A stretch of DNA of 64,000 nucleotides from Streptomyces justiciae (GTDB lineage Bacteria; Actinomycetota; Actinomycetes; Streptomycetales; Streptomycetaceae), in NCBI RefSeq assembly GCF_015163075.1, contig NZ_JADDXU010000011.1, positions 292,898 through 356,897 on the forward strand, written 5' to 3'. The position numbers and the translations under genes are program-made. The notes under the pieces are model-generated. The model was not told where the DNA came from. It was given only the letters and a program-made list of their open reading frames with translations, and made no database searches. How positions within the stretch are numbered: position 1 is the stretch's first letter; the number at the start of each line of letters is the position of its first letter. Shown in pieces: positions 33,154-41,738 of this stretch.

Positions 33154-34548
33154 TCAGGCTGTGACGAAACGGTGAACTTCCTGCTCGTCACGGCGGCGCA
33201 GCAGCTCCACCGCCCGGCCGAGGACGTCCGGGGTCGCGGTGAACGGCAGGCGCAGATGGTGGGTGAGCGTGGCACGGTCGGCGGCGAAGTGCGGGCCCGG
33301 CGTCACCGCGAGCCCGTGCCGGGCCGCGCGGGCGGCCAGCTCCGTCGCGGGGGTCGCACCGAGGTGCAGCCACAGGGACAGCCCGCCGTCCGGGACCGTG
33401 TACGTCCATCCGGTCCCGTCGAGGAGTCCGGCCAGGTGATCGCGCTGGGCACGCAGCCGTGACCGGCGGTCGGCGAGAACCGCGGGCAGCCCCTCGCCCA
33501 GCAGCTCGGCCGCGATGAGCTGCTCCAGCGGCGGTGGCGACAGCTGCGCCTGGAGCGGGTTGCGCCGCAGCTGTCGTACGAGATCGGCGGTGGCCCTGAT
33601 CCAGCCGATCCGCAGGCCGGTCCACAGGGTCTTGCTGGCCGAGCCGATCTGGATCACGCGCGGCCCGGCCAGGTGGGGCTCGGTGCCGGGCGGGGTCCGC
33701 AGATCGAGGTCGCGCAGGGTCTCGTCGGCGATGACCGTCAGCGGCAGCCGGGCGATCTCCGCGCGGGTCGCGGCGTCCATGTGGGCGCCGGTGGGGTTCT
33801 GGAAGTCGGGGACGAGATAGGCGAGTTGGGGACTTCGGGTGCGTGCGGCGGCGGCGAGGTGCCCGGTGTCCCAGCCGCCGTCCGACGTCACCGGCACGGG
33901 CAGCAGACGGGCGCGGCGGGCCCGCAGGACCGCCAGGGCGCCCGGGTACGACGGACTCTCCACGGCAACCGGACGGCGGCGGTCGGTGTGGAGGTGGTCG
34001 AGGAGCAGGGTCAGGGCGGCCTGCGCTCCGGAGGTGACGAGGATCTGTTCCGGGCGGGTCGCGAGGCCGTCCCGGGTGTACCGGTCGGCCAGCAGTTCCC
34101 GCAGCCGCGGCAGGCCCGCGGTGGCGGTGCCCGAGTCGACGAGCAGGGCGGCGCTGCGTTCGGCGGCCCGGGCGAGGGCGGCGAGGTAGGCCTCGTGCGG
34201 TGCGGCCGTCAGGGCGAGGGTGAGGTCGAGGTCGGCGTCGCCCGCGCCCCCGCGGTCCAGGGACCAGGGGGTGGTGCGCTCGGTGAGGCGGGCCGGGAGC
34301 CGGACGTGGCTGCCGCTGCCGTGCCGGGTGTGCAGCCAGCCGTCGTTGCGGAGCTGGGTGAGGGCGGCGACCACCGTGCCGCGGCTGACGCCGAGAACGC
34401 GGGAGAGCTCCCGCTCGGAGGGCAGCCGGGTGCCGGCGGGCAGGCGGCCGTCGACGACGGCCTCGCGGACGGCCGTGGAGAGGGCGCGGGCGAGGGGGCC
34501 GGGGCGGTCGCGCCAGGGGCCGAGGGCGGTCGCGAAGCCTGCGGTCAT
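33154..34548 (-). CDS. MocR-type (GntR-aminotransferase fusion) regulator
   Basis: 464 residues. An N-terminal GntR winged helix (LPAGTRLPSERELSRVLGVS, RGTVVAALTQLRNDGWLHTR) is fused to a fold-type I aminotransferase-like domain (ILVTSGAQAALTLLLDHLHT; LAYLVPDFQNPTGAHMDAAT; VIQIGSASKTLWTGLRIGWI with the PLP Lys). MocR regulators use bound PLP to sense pyridoxal phosphate or amines and often bind direct repeats. A 12-bp direct-repeat array lies in the divergent gap to the PLP decarboxylase, which is its probable target. Confidence 0.92.
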   Translation of the reverse strand: MTAGFATALGPWRDRPGPLARALSTAVREAVVDGRLPAGTRLPSERELSRVLGVSRGTVVAALTQLRNDGWLHTRHGSGSHVRLPARLTERTTPWSLDRGGAGDADLDLTLALTAAPHEAYLAALARAAERSAALLVDSGTATAGLPRLRELLADRYTRDGLATRPEQILVTSGAQAALTLLLDHLHTDRRRPVAVESPSYPGALAVLRARRARLLPVPVTSDGGWDTGHLAAAARTRSPQLAYLVPDFQNPTGAHMDAATRAEIARLPLTVIADETLRDLDLRTPPGTEPHLAGPRVIQIGSASKTLWTGLRIGWIRATADLVRQLRRNPLQAQLSPPPLEQLIAAELLGEGLPAVLADRRSRLRAQRDHLAGLLDGTGWTYTVPDGGLSLWLHLGATPATELAARAARHGLAVTPGPHFAADRATLTHHLRLPFTATPDVLGRAVELLRRRDEQEVHRFVTA

Positions 34549-34566
34549 GGATGCGCTCCGATCATC

Positions 34567-34638
34567 GCCGGTCCGTTCGCCGGTCCGTTCACCGGTCCGT
34601 TCACCGGTCCGTTCACCGGTCCGTTCACCGGTCCAGTT
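34567..34638. repeat. 12-bp direct-repeat array in the MocR/decarboxylase promoter region
   Basis: Five head-to-tail units of [G/A]CCGGTCCGTTC run from 34567 to 34626, plus a degenerate sixth (ACCGGTCCAGTT, to 34638). A reverse-oriented GGTCCACTT copy appears as AAGTGGACC at 34644-34652. Every unit contains the half-site GGTCC. Location and direct-repeat form fit a MocR-type operator; a simple repeat expansion is the alternative. Confidence 0.75.
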
Positions 34639-34690
34639 TGACCCAAGTGGACCAGTCTCTCGTCACCTCCCCTCCCCTACGCTCCCCTCC

Positions 34691-36085
34691 ATGCACCGCA
34701 CTCTCGCCGACGATCTCTCCCGGCTCCCCGAACTCCTCTCCACCGCCCGCGACCTGGCCGTCCAGGAGCTGGCCGGGCTGGCCGAGCGGCCGGTCGTACG
34801 GCTCGACAAGGCGCCCCTTCCCGAGGCGCTGCCCGGCGCCGGTGCCGGGGGTGAGGCGGCGCTGGCGCGGTTCGCCGAGCGGTGGGCGCCCGGATTCTCC
34901 GGTTCGGCGGGCCCGCGCTATCTCGGTTTCGTCACCGGTGGCGCGACGCCCGCCTCGGTCGCCGGGGACTGGCTGACCGGGGCCTACGACCAGAACGGCT
35001 CGGGGGCGACCGGTTCCTGGGCGACGGCGCTGGAGCGCGAGACGGTCGGCTGGCTGCGGGAGCTGTTCGGGCTGGGCGAGGCGCACAGCGGCGCCTTCGT
35101 CACCGGGGCCACCACGTCCAACACCGTGGGTCTGGCCATCGCCCGCGAGTGGCTGGGCGAGCGGCTCGGCGTGTCCGTGTCCCGCGACGGCACCGCCGCG
35201 CTCGGCCAGGTCGACGTGCTGTCCGGCAGCCCGCACTCCAGCATCGGCAAGGCCCTGTCCGTGCTCGGCATCGGCCGCGACCGACTGCGGCCGGTGCCCG
35301 TGCTGGCCGGAAACCGGGAGGCCGTCGACGTCGCCGCCCTCGACCGGGCGCTGTCCGAGCTGGACGGCCGCCCGGCGATCGTGGTGGCCAACGCCGGCAC
35401 GGTGAACACCGTCGACTTCGACGATCTGCGGGCCATCGCCGCTCTCAAGGAGCGGCACGACTTCTGGCTGCACGTGGACGCCGCGTTCGGCGGCTTCGCC
35501 GCGCTCTCCCCGTCGTACGCCGCTCTCGTGGACGGTCTCGACGCCGCCGACTCCGTCTGTGTCGACCTGCACAAGTGGCTGAACGTGCCGTACGACGCGG
35601 CCGTCCAGTTCACCCGGCGCCGGGATCTTCAGGTGGCGGTGTTCCACAACGCGTCGCCGTATCTCGGACTGCCGGTCGGCGAGCCCGACTTCGTGCATCT
35701 GACGCCGGAGAACTCCCGGCGGCTGCGCGCCCTGCCGGCGTGGTTCTCCCTGGTCGCGTACGGCCGTGAGGGGCATCGCGAGATCGTCGAGCGGAACGTG
35801 GCGCTGGCCCGTGACCTCGCGGAGCGGATCGCCGGGCTCGACGGGCTGCGGCTGCTGGCGCCGGTCCGGCTCAACGTGGTGTGCTTCACCCTGGCCGAGG
35901 AGCCGACGCAGGACCGGGTGGGTGCTTTGGCGCACGCGCTCGCCGAGACGGGCGAGGTCTTCGTGACCCCGACCGTCTACGACGGCACTCCCGGGCTGCG
36001 GGCGGCGTTCAGCAACTGGCGTACGTCGGCGGCGGACGTGGAGCGGATCGTCGGAGCGGTGAGGCGGGTCCTCGCGCCCCGTTAG
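34691..36085 (+). CDS. PLP-dependent decarboxylase (group II, aromatic/glutamate-type)
   Basis: 464 residues. The family motifs are present: VTGATTSNTVGLAIAREWLG, SPHSSIGKALSVLG, the Asp/His pair in FWLHVDAAFGGFAA and the PLP Lys in VCVDLHKWLNVPYDA. These enzymes decarboxylate amino acids such as tyrosine, tryptophan, glutamate or aspartate; some members act as aldehyde synthases or aldolases. It diverges from a MocR regulator across a 12-bp repeat array. Its last codons overlap the end of the convergent SDR gene by 4 bases. Confidence 0.9.
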   Translation: MHRTLADDLSRLPELLSTARDLAVQELAGLAERPVVRLDKAPLPEALPGAGAGGEAALARFAERWAPGFSGSAGPRYLGFVTGGATPASVAGDWLTGAYDQNGSGATGSWATALERETVGWLRELFGLGEAHSGAFVTGATTSNTVGLAIAREWLGERLGVSVSRDGTAALGQVDVLSGSPHSSIGKALSVLGIGRDRLRPVPVLAGNREAVDVAALDRALSELDGRPAIVVANAGTVNTVDFDDLRAIAALKERHDFWLHVDAAFGGFAALSPSYAALVDGLDAADSVCVDLHKWLNVPYDAAVQFTRRRDLQVAVFHNASPYLGLPVGEPDFVHLTPENSRRLRALPAWFSLVAYGREGHREIVERNVALARDLAERIAGLDGLRLLAPVRLNVVCFTLAEEPTQDRVGALAHALAETGEVFVTPTVYDGTPGLRAAFSNWRTSAADVERIVGAVRRVLAPR

Positions 36086-36867
36086 TCGAGCGGTTGGCGT
36101 CGTGCCCGGCGGAACCCGGTGTCGCCCGCGGTGAGACCGCCGTCCACGACGAGAGTCGTACCGGTGATCCAGGCGGCGTCGCGGGAGGCGAGGAAGGTGA
36201 TCGCGGCGGCGATGTCCTCGGGCTCGCCGACGCGGCCGAGGGGGTACAGCGCGCTGAGGAGGGCGAGTTGGTCGTCGCGGCCCTCCCAGGCGGTGGTGCG
36301 GACGGTGCCGGGCGCGACGAGGTTGACGCGGACGCCCCGCTCGGCGGCGTGCCCGGCGAGGGTGCGGGTGAGGGAGACCAGGCCCGCCTTGGCGGCGCTG
36401 TAGGCGTGGTTGCCGAAGTCCGCGAGGCCGTTGACGGAGCCGACGTTGACGATCGCACCGCGCCCGGAGGCGGCCAGGTGGGGCAGGGCGGCGCGGGCGC
36501 AGCGGTAGGCGCCGGTGAGGGTGATATCGAGGTCGGCGGTCCACACGTCGTCGGGTTCGTCCTCGAACAGCGGGGCGTCCGGTGTGCAGTGGAAGGCGTT
36601 GTTGACCAGGACGTCGAGGGTCCCGAAGGCGTCGGCCGCGTGGGCGACGGCCGCCTCGACCGCCGCCCGGTCGCCCACGTCACAGCCGTACGCCTCCGCC
36701 GCCAGGCCCTCCTCCCGCAGGCTCGCCGCGGTCTTCTCCGCCGCCTCGGTGTCCTTGTCGGTCACCAGTACGCGGGCGCCTTCCGCGGCGAACCGTCGGG
36801 CGGTGGCGGCGCCGATGCCGCGGGCGCCGCCGGTGACGAGAACTCCGTACCCCTCGAAACGTGTCAT
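36082..36867 (-). CDS. SDR family oxidoreductase
   Basis: 261 residues, classical short-chain dehydrogenase. It has the cofactor motif VLVTGGARGIGAATARRFAA, the NNA motif (LDVLVNNAFHCTPD), the catalytic Ser in IVNVGSVNGLADFG, and Tyr/Lys in HAYSAAKAGLVSLTRTL. The C-terminus has the usual PEDIAAAITFLASRDAAWIT pattern. It probably reduces a ketone or oxidises an alcohol; the substrate is not deducible. It lies 28 bases after the other SDR gene on the same strand. Confidence 0.92.
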   Translation of the reverse strand: MTRFEGYGVLVTGGARGIGAATARRFAAEGARVLVTDKDTEAAEKTAASLREEGLAAEAYGCDVGDRAAVEAAVAHAADAFGTLDVLVNNAFHCTPDAPLFEDEPDDVWTADLDITLTGAYRCARAALPHLAASGRGAIVNVGSVNGLADFGNHAYSAAKAGLVSLTRTLAGHAAERGVRVNLVAPGTVRTTAWEGRDDQLALLSALYPLGRVGEPEDIAAAITFLASRDAAWITGTTLVVDGGLTAGDTGFRRARRQPLD

Positions 36868-36895
36868 GCCGCCGAACCGTAGGCGGCCCCGCCCG

Positions 36896-37813
36896 TCAGC
36901 GGTAGCCGGTCACGTCGGCCGGCTTGTCCGCGTCCTGGACCTCGACGAGGTACCGCCAGGCGTCGGGCCGGCTGCCGTCGAGGTCGGTGAAGCCGTAGAC
37001 CTGGGCGAGGCCGCCGCTGGAGAGGGACTGGCCGTTGAAGCGGGCCACGTCCGGGTCGGCGGCGAGGGCCGCCACCGCTCGGCCGACATAGCGCGGGGTC
37101 TCGGAGATGGCGAAGTGCGGGACCTGGGTGAGGGCGTCGCGCCAGTTGTCCTCGCGCACTCCGAAGCCGTCGAGCATCATCTCCGAGCGCAGCCAGCCCG
37201 GCGTCAGGGCGACGGCGGTGGCTCCGCGGGGGCCGAGTTCGTGGCCGAGCGCGAAGGCCATCCGCAGGACGGAGGACTTGGCGAGGTCGTAGAAGAAGGT
37301 GTTGCGGTAGTGCGTGCCGTTGTACTCGGCGGTGCCGTCGGTCATCTCGACGACCAGGCCGCCGGGATGCCTCAGAAGGAGGGGCAGGGCGTGGTGGCTG
37401 GTGATGGCGTGGGTCTCGACGGCGAGCCTGAGCAGCCGCAGTCCGTCGTCGAGGTCGTGCTCCCAGACCGGGCTGTCCCATGCGAAGAGCCGCTCGCCGC
37501 CCCAGACGTCGTTGACGAGGACGTCGAGGCGGCCCTGTTCGTCGGCGATGCGGTCGACCAGCGCGCGGACCTGTGCCGGTTCGAGGTGGTCGGTGGGGAC
37601 GGCAATGCCGGTGCCGCCCGCTTCGGTCACCAGGTCGGCGGTGTCCTCGATGGTCTCGGGGCGGTCGTACTCCGAGCGGCGCTCGCGGGTGCTGCGTCCC
37701 GTGACGTACACGGTGGCGCCGGCCGCCCCGAGTTCCACGGCGATGCCCCGCCCGGCTCCCCGTGTCGCCCCGGCGACCAGCGCGACCTTGCCCTTCAGCG
37801 GCTGTGCTGCCAT
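36896..37813 (-). CDS. SDR family oxidoreductase
   Basis: 305 residues. The cofactor motif is VALVAGATRGAGRGIAVELG. VLVNDVWGGERLFAWDSPVW replaces the usual NNA, which is typical of this SDR subgroup. The catalytic pair is in FFYDLAKSSVLRMAFALGHE. It is longer than typical SDRs because of a large insert between strands. Its pairing with the adjacent SDR may be functional, but no pathway genes are nearby. Confidence 0.9.
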   Translation of the reverse strand: MAAQPLKGKVALVAGATRGAGRGIAVELGAAGATVYVTGRSTRERRSEYDRPETIEDTADLVTEAGGTGIAVPTDHLEPAQVRALVDRIADEQGRLDVLVNDVWGGERLFAWDSPVWEHDLDDGLRLLRLAVETHAITSHHALPLLLRHPGGLVVEMTDGTAEYNGTHYRNTFFYDLAKSSVLRMAFALGHELGPRGATAVALTPGWLRSEMMLDGFGVREDNWRDALTQVPHFAISETPRYVGRAVAALAADPDVARFNGQSLSSGGLAQVYGFTDLDGSRPDAWRYLVEVQDADKPADVTGYR

Positions 37814-37905
37814 GTCCGAACCTCCCGTACGACCGTTGGTGTCGAGTCCACGGTCTCCGGTAAGCCGGACATCTTCTGTCGCCTTTTAGCGCTTTCCGTG
37901 CCGGG

Positions 37906-38280
37906 TCACCCGGCCGGGCGCAGTCTCTCGCCCAGTTCGTCGTGGTCCGCGACGATCCAGACGTGCCCGCCCTGGTTGGTCTCGCGCACGAAGTCGCGCA
38001 GCGCCGCGCTCTCGCCCAGGTGGCGGGAGACGTCCCCGACGACGGCGAGTCGCACCCGGTAGTTCACGAACTTCTGCATGACCGCCCCGGCCACGCCGGA
38101 GCGCAGTTGGAAGAACTCCTCCGCCACGCGCTCGGCGGGCACGGCGACCACGTCGGCCCCGCGCCCCATGGCGTCTCCGATCAGATCCAGCGCGGCACGC
38201 TCGCCGTCGAGCGCGGGTCCGTCGGGCGTGCAGCGCAGCACGGTGACGCCATGGAGGTTCACGAGTTCGTCAGTGGTCAT
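37906..38280 (-). CDS. DUF4180 domain protein
   Basis: 124 residues from ATG 38280. The sequence (LHGVTVLRCTPDGPALDGER; AGAVMQKFVNYRVRLAVVGD; GHVWIVADHDELGERLRP) matches the small DUF4180 family. Members are soluble and of unknown function, and often lie next to regulators. No regulator adjoins it here. The longer frame upstream has no family sequence. Confidence 0.85.
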   Translation of the reverse strand: MTTDELVNLHGVTVLRCTPDGPALDGERAALDLIGDAMGRGADVVAVPAERVAEEFFQLRSGVAGAVMQKFVNYRVRLAVVGDVSRHLGESAALRDFVRETNQGGHVWIVADHDELGERLRPAG

Positions 38281-38324
38281 GACAGGCGAGCCTAGCCTCG
38301 ACGCGCCGTGGACCTGGGGCAATT

Positions 38325-38954
38325 TCAGTGGCCCCGGGCGATCCATTCCTCCAGGTGCGGGGCCTCCGCCCCGATGGTCGTGGAGTCGCCGTGACCGGTC
38401 AGGACCTTCGTCTCGGGCGGCAGCGCCAGCAGCCGGTCACGGATCGAGTCGATGATCGTCGGGAAGTGGCTGTACGACCGTCCCGTCGCCCCCGGTCCGC
38501 CGGCGAACAGGGTGTCGCCCGTGAAGACGGTGGCGAGCCCGGGGTCGTAGAGGCAGACCGCGCCGGGCGCGTGCCCGGGCGTGTGCAGGACCCGCAGGTC
38601 GGCGCCCGCGGCCTCGATGACCTGGCCGTCCTGGAGATGGGCGTCGGGGTCGCGGTCGGGGTGGGTCTGCTTCCACAGGGGCAGGTCGTCGGGGTGCAGC
38701 CAGATGGTGGCGCCGGTGAGGTCCGCCAGTTCGGGCGCGGCGTCGATGTGGTCGTTGTGGGCGTGGGTGCACACGATCGCCGTCAGGCGACGGTCGCCGA
38801 CGGCCTCGGCGATCGCCCGGGCGTCGTGCGCGGCGTCGATGACGACGACCTCGTGGTCGTCGCCGACGATCCACACGTTGTTGTCGACGTCCCAGGTGCC
38901 GCCGTCCAGGCTGAACTGGCCGGAGGTGACGAGGCGTTCGATGCGGGCGGTCAT
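38325..38954 (-). CDS. MBL-fold hydrolase, likely mycothiol thioester hydrolase
   Basis: 209 residues with the metallo-beta-lactamase metal motif THAHNDHID, the later His in VLHTPGHAPGAVCLY, the bridging Asp in ATVFTGDTLFAG and the C-terminal His in VLTGHGDSTTIG. It starts 1 base inside the stop of the mycothiol-dependent formaldehyde dehydrogenase gene (TGATG). In actinobacteria such a pair converts formaldehyde to formate: the dehydrogenase makes S-formylmycothiol and the hydrolase releases it. The role is inferred from family and coupling. Confidence 0.85.
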   Translation of the reverse strand: MTARIERLVTSGQFSLDGGTWDVDNNVWIVGDDHEVVVIDAAHDARAIAEAVGDRRLTAIVCTHAHNDHIDAAPELADLTGATIWLHPDDLPLWKQTHPDRDPDAHLQDGQVIEAAGADLRVLHTPGHAPGAVCLYDPGLATVFTGDTLFAGGPGATGRSYSHFPTIIDSIRDRLLALPPETKVLTGHGDSTTIGAEAPHLEEWIARGH

Positions 38955-40039
38955 CAGAGCACCACCACCGAGCGCAGGACGTCGCCGTGGTGCATGCGCT
39001 CGAACGCCTTCTCCACGTCGGTGAGTTCGATGGTCTCGGTCACGAACGCCTCCAGGTCCAGGCGGCCTTGCAGATGCAGGTCGATCAGCATCGGGAAGTC
39101 ACGGCTGGGCAGACAGTCGCCGTACCAGGAGGACTTCAACGCGCCACCGCGGCCGAACACGTCCAGCAGCGGCAGTTCCAGCTTCATCTCCGGGGTGGGC
39201 ACGCCGACGAGGACGACGGTGCCGGCGAGGTCGCGGGCGTAGAAGGCCTGCTGGTACGTCTCGGGGCGGCCGACCGCCTCGATGACGACGTCGGCGCCGA
39301 AGCCGCCGGTCAGTTCGCGGATCGCCGCCACGGCGTCCGTCTCGCGCGAGTTGACGGTGTGGGTGGCGCCCATGCTGCGGGCCTTCTCCAGCTTGCGGTC
39401 GTCGATGTCCACCGCGATGATCCGGGCCGCGCCCGCGAGGTTCGACCCGGCGATCGCCGCGTCCCCGACGCCGCCGCAGCCGATGACGGCGACGGTGTCG
39501 CCCCGGCCGACGTTGCCGGTGTTGATCGCGGCGCCGATGCCGGCCATCACCCCGCAGCCGAGCAGGCCCGCGACCTGCGGGGAGACCGAGGGGTCGACCT
39601 TGGTGCACTGGCCCGCCGCGACGAGCGTCTTCTCGGCGAACGCGCCGATCCCCAGGGCGGGCGACAGTTCGGTGCCGTCGGTCAGGGTCATCTTCTGCTT
39701 GGCGTTGTGCGTGTTGAAGCAGTACCAGGGGCGTCCGCGCAGACAGGCCCGGCACTGCCCGCACACCGCACGCCAGTTGAGGATCACGAAGTCACCGGGG
39801 GCCACGTCGGTGACGCCCTCCCCCACCGACTCCACGACACCCGCGGCCTCGTGGCCCAGCAGGAAGGGGAAGTCGTCGCTGATGCCGCCCTGCTTGTAGT
39901 GCAGGTCGGTGTGGCACACGCCGCACGCCTGGATCTGCACCACGGCCTCGCCCGGGCCCGGGTCGGGCACCACGATCGTCTCCACCCGGACCGGCTCGTC
40001 CTTGCCCGGTGCGATCACGCCGCGTACTTCCTGCGCCAT
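38954..40039 (-). CDS. mscR: S-(hydroxymethyl)mycothiol dehydrogenase (zinc alcohol dehydrogenase family)
   Basis: 361 residues. Catalytic zinc ligands are in ACGVCHTDLHY and LLGHEAAGVVES. The structural zinc lobe is CGQCRACLRGRPWYC. The NAD Rossmann motif is VAVIGCGGVGDAAIAGSNLA, and the adenosine-ribose Asp is in IIAVDIDDRKLEKA. The sequence FILNWRAVCGQCR and SSWYGDCLPSRDFPM fits the MscR/AdhE2 class, which oxidises the formaldehyde-mycothiol adduct; it also handles S-nitrosomycothiol in some actinobacteria. Followed by the MBL hydrolase. Confidence 0.9.
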   Translation of the reverse strand: MAQEVRGVIAPGKDEPVRVETIVVPDPGPGEAVVQIQACGVCHTDLHYKQGGISDDFPFLLGHEAAGVVESVGEGVTDVAPGDFVILNWRAVCGQCRACLRGRPWYCFNTHNAKQKMTLTDGTELSPALGIGAFAEKTLVAAGQCTKVDPSVSPQVAGLLGCGVMAGIGAAINTGNVGRGDTVAVIGCGGVGDAAIAGSNLAGAARIIAVDIDDRKLEKARSMGATHTVNSRETDAVAAIRELTGGFGADVVIEAVGRPETYQQAFYARDLAGTVVLVGVPTPEMKLELPLLDVFGRGGALKSSWYGDCLPSRDFPMLIDLHLQGRLDLEAFVTETIELTDVEKAFERMHHGDVLRSVVVL

Positions 40040-40130
40040 GGTGGTGAACCCTTCCTTCGGCCCTGTCCGTTCTCACCCCGACCCTACGTGTAACCGATCA
40101 GTAACGGGACGGGAGCGGAGCCCTCCGGGC

Positions 40131-40712
40131 TCATCTCAGGAAGTCCCGCACGGACCGCCCGAGCGCCGGCTCGTCGTGCGTGTCGGCCGCACCCAGGACC
40201 AGCAGCCGGTGCGGCACATGGACCAGGGTCTCGGCGACGTGCCCCGCCGAGATCCCCGGCCGGCCCTGTTCGACGAGCACGACATCCGCGCGGTCGGCGG
40301 CGAGGGCGGCCGTCCGCAGGCCGATCTCGTCGAAGGGACGGATGGTCGTCGCGTAGAGCACGGTCACGTCCAGCCCGGCGGTGGCGCGCAGCACCGGGTC
40401 GAGCGTGGCGCCGACCGCGAGGACCACGCCGCCGAGCCCTTCCCGTACGCGCTCGAAGCCCTCCCCGCCGCCGCGCGGCTCGGCGTTGGACTCGGCGGAG
40501 ACATGCACGTACGCCCGCTCCCCGGCCCGCACCGCGCCCAGCACGGCCCTGCGCACCTCGTCGGGGTGCCCGGGCACATGCACGGTCCACCCCGGGGTGG
40601 CCGCGAACCGGGTCAGTTCCTCCACGGCGCCGTAGCCCAGGAGGAGGGTGCCACCCCCGGGGACGTCCTGCTGGAGGGAATCGGCGGCGGCGAGGAGCAT
40701 GTCGGACTGCAT
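40131..40712 (-). CDS. Transketolase-like protein, truncated (PYR end plus C-terminal domain)
   Basis: 193 residues from ATG 40712, with TGGAGG at good spacing. The sequence matches the end of a transketolase pyrimidine-binding domain (WTVHVPGHPDEVRRAVLGAV, VYVHVSAES-like) and then the C-terminal transketolase domain (VVLAVGATLDPVLRATAGLD; VTVLYATTIRPFDEIGLRTA; LVEQGRPGISAGHVAETLVH). The catalytic Glu and the whole PP domain are absent, so it cannot be a complete thiamine enzyme alone. It diverges from the isopentenyltransferase gene. In R. fascians the fas operon contains pyruvate-dehydrogenase/transketolase-like genes (fasB, fasC), so it may belong with the cytokinin genes. Confidence 0.7.
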   Translation of the reverse strand: MQSDMLLAAADSLQQDVPGGGTLLLGYGAVEELTRFAATPGWTVHVPGHPDEVRRAVLGAVRAGERAYVHVSAESNAEPRGGGEGFERVREGLGGVVLAVGATLDPVLRATAGLDVTVLYATTIRPFDEIGLRTAALAADRADVVLVEQGRPGISAGHVAETLVHVPHRLLVLGAADTHDEPALGRSVRDFLR

Positions 40713-40967
40713 GAGATGGCCTCCAGGTGAGGTTTTCTTGCAAAGGCGTCAAGAATCCGTCAGGAAACAACTCGACGGTTTCTCATCGGGCTCTGGATTC
40801 CCCTCACTTGAGCCATTCACCCCGTGAAATTCAACCTTTAACAAGCTCACAGGAATGTGGCCGTCTTTTTGCCCGGTCCAGATGTCCGCCTGGTTCTTCG
40901 CCGTGTCCTTTCGCGCTTAGGTGGACGCCGTCTCGCCCGCAGACGGAGTGGAAGGGGACATCCCGTC
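40713..40967. promoter_or_regulatory. Divergent promoter region of the isopentenyltransferase operon
   Basis: A 255-bp gap with AT content well above its surroundings, especially 40730-40860. No operator was identified with confidence. It must hold the promoters of both the transketolase-like gene and the cytokinin-type operon. AAGGGGA precedes the ATG at 40968. Confidence 0.5.
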
Positions 40968-41738
40968 ATGGTCCACAGCGACCCGCGTTCCGCAGCACGT
41001 CCGTTCGTCCGCCTCATCGCCGGGCCGACCGGTGTCGGCAAGAGCGCGGCGGCCACCGCGCTGGCCCGCGAGACCGGCGCCCCGATCGTGGTCGCCGACC
41101 GGTTGCAGTGCTTCACCGACCTGGCCACCACCAGCGCCCGGGCGGGCGCCGACGTCCCGGGGGTGCGCCGCCACTGGCTCGGGGACCGCACCTTCGCCGA
41201 CGGCGACCTGTGTGCCGTGACGGCCACGGACGCGCTGGTAGAGCTGGTGGAACGGCTCGGCCGCCGGCACCGGCTGGTGATCGTCGAGGGCGGTTCGATC
41301 TCGCTGCTGCGGGAGCTCGCCGCCCGCCGGAGCGCGCTGGACTGGCGGCTGACGGTCGAGTTGCTCGCGCCGCCCGACCCGGCCGAGTACGTCGCGACCC
41401 TCACCCGCCGCGCCCACGAGATGCTCGCCCCGGACCCGCCCGGCCGCAGCCTCCTCGACGAACTCGCCGCGCTCTGGCGCGAGCCCCGGCAGCGGTGGCT
41501 CGCGGCGTCCGTCAACGGCTTCGAGGCGGTCCTCGAATGCTGCGCCAAGTACGGAATCGAAGTGACGGCTCTCGGCGAACAGCCGCTATCCACGCATGTT
41601 CTGGACCGGATGGCCACACTGATCGCCGAACGGCACGCCGAGCACGGATTTCTCCAGCACCGCGTGTTCTCCGAAATTTTCGACGGTCGAACAACGGAGT
41701 CCGGATCAGGGTTCGGGACAGTGGAGCGGGCAGCATGA
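40968..41738 (+). CDS. Adenylate isopentenyltransferase (Agrobacterium/FasD type)
   Basis: 256 residues. The P-loop AGPTGVGKSAAATAL (residues 18-32) and the segments VADRLQCFTDLATTSARAG (Asp44) and IVEGGSISLLRELAARR match the Ipt/Tzs/FasD cytokinin-synthesis enzymes. These prenylate free AMP (or ADP/ATP) rather than tRNA. MiaA-type tRNA enzymes are longer and lack the EGGSISLL block. It would make N6-isopentenyl-AMP. It is the first of three overlapping genes: its TGA forms ATGA with the next start. This is the strongest marker of the cytokinin-like cluster. Confidence 0.9.
   Translation: MVHSDPRSAARPFVRLIAGPTGVGKSAAATALARETGAPIVVADRLQCFTDLATTSARAGADVPGVRRHWLGDRTFADGDLCAVTATDALVELVERLGRRHRLVIVEGGSISLLRELAARRSALDWRLTVELLAPPDPAEYVATLTRRAHEMLAPDPPGRSLLDELAALWREPRQRWLAASVNGFEAVLECCAKYGIEVTALGEQPLSTHVLDRMATLIAERHAEHGFLQHRVFSEIFDGRTTESGSGFGTVERAA

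Noticed and set aside
34567..34638. CRISPR array
   Set aside because: Units are 12 bp, contiguous and without spacers; no cas genes nearby.
34551..34976. Frame beginning with repeated Arg-Ser-Val-His units
   Set aside because: The repeats are only the translation of the 12-bp DNA array; the real decarboxylase is in another frame.
40968..41738. tRNA isopentenyltransferase (MiaA)
   Set aside because: Length and the EGGSISLL and DRLQCF blocks match free-nucleotide IPT enzymes; MiaA is longer and carries a tRNA-binding insert absent here.
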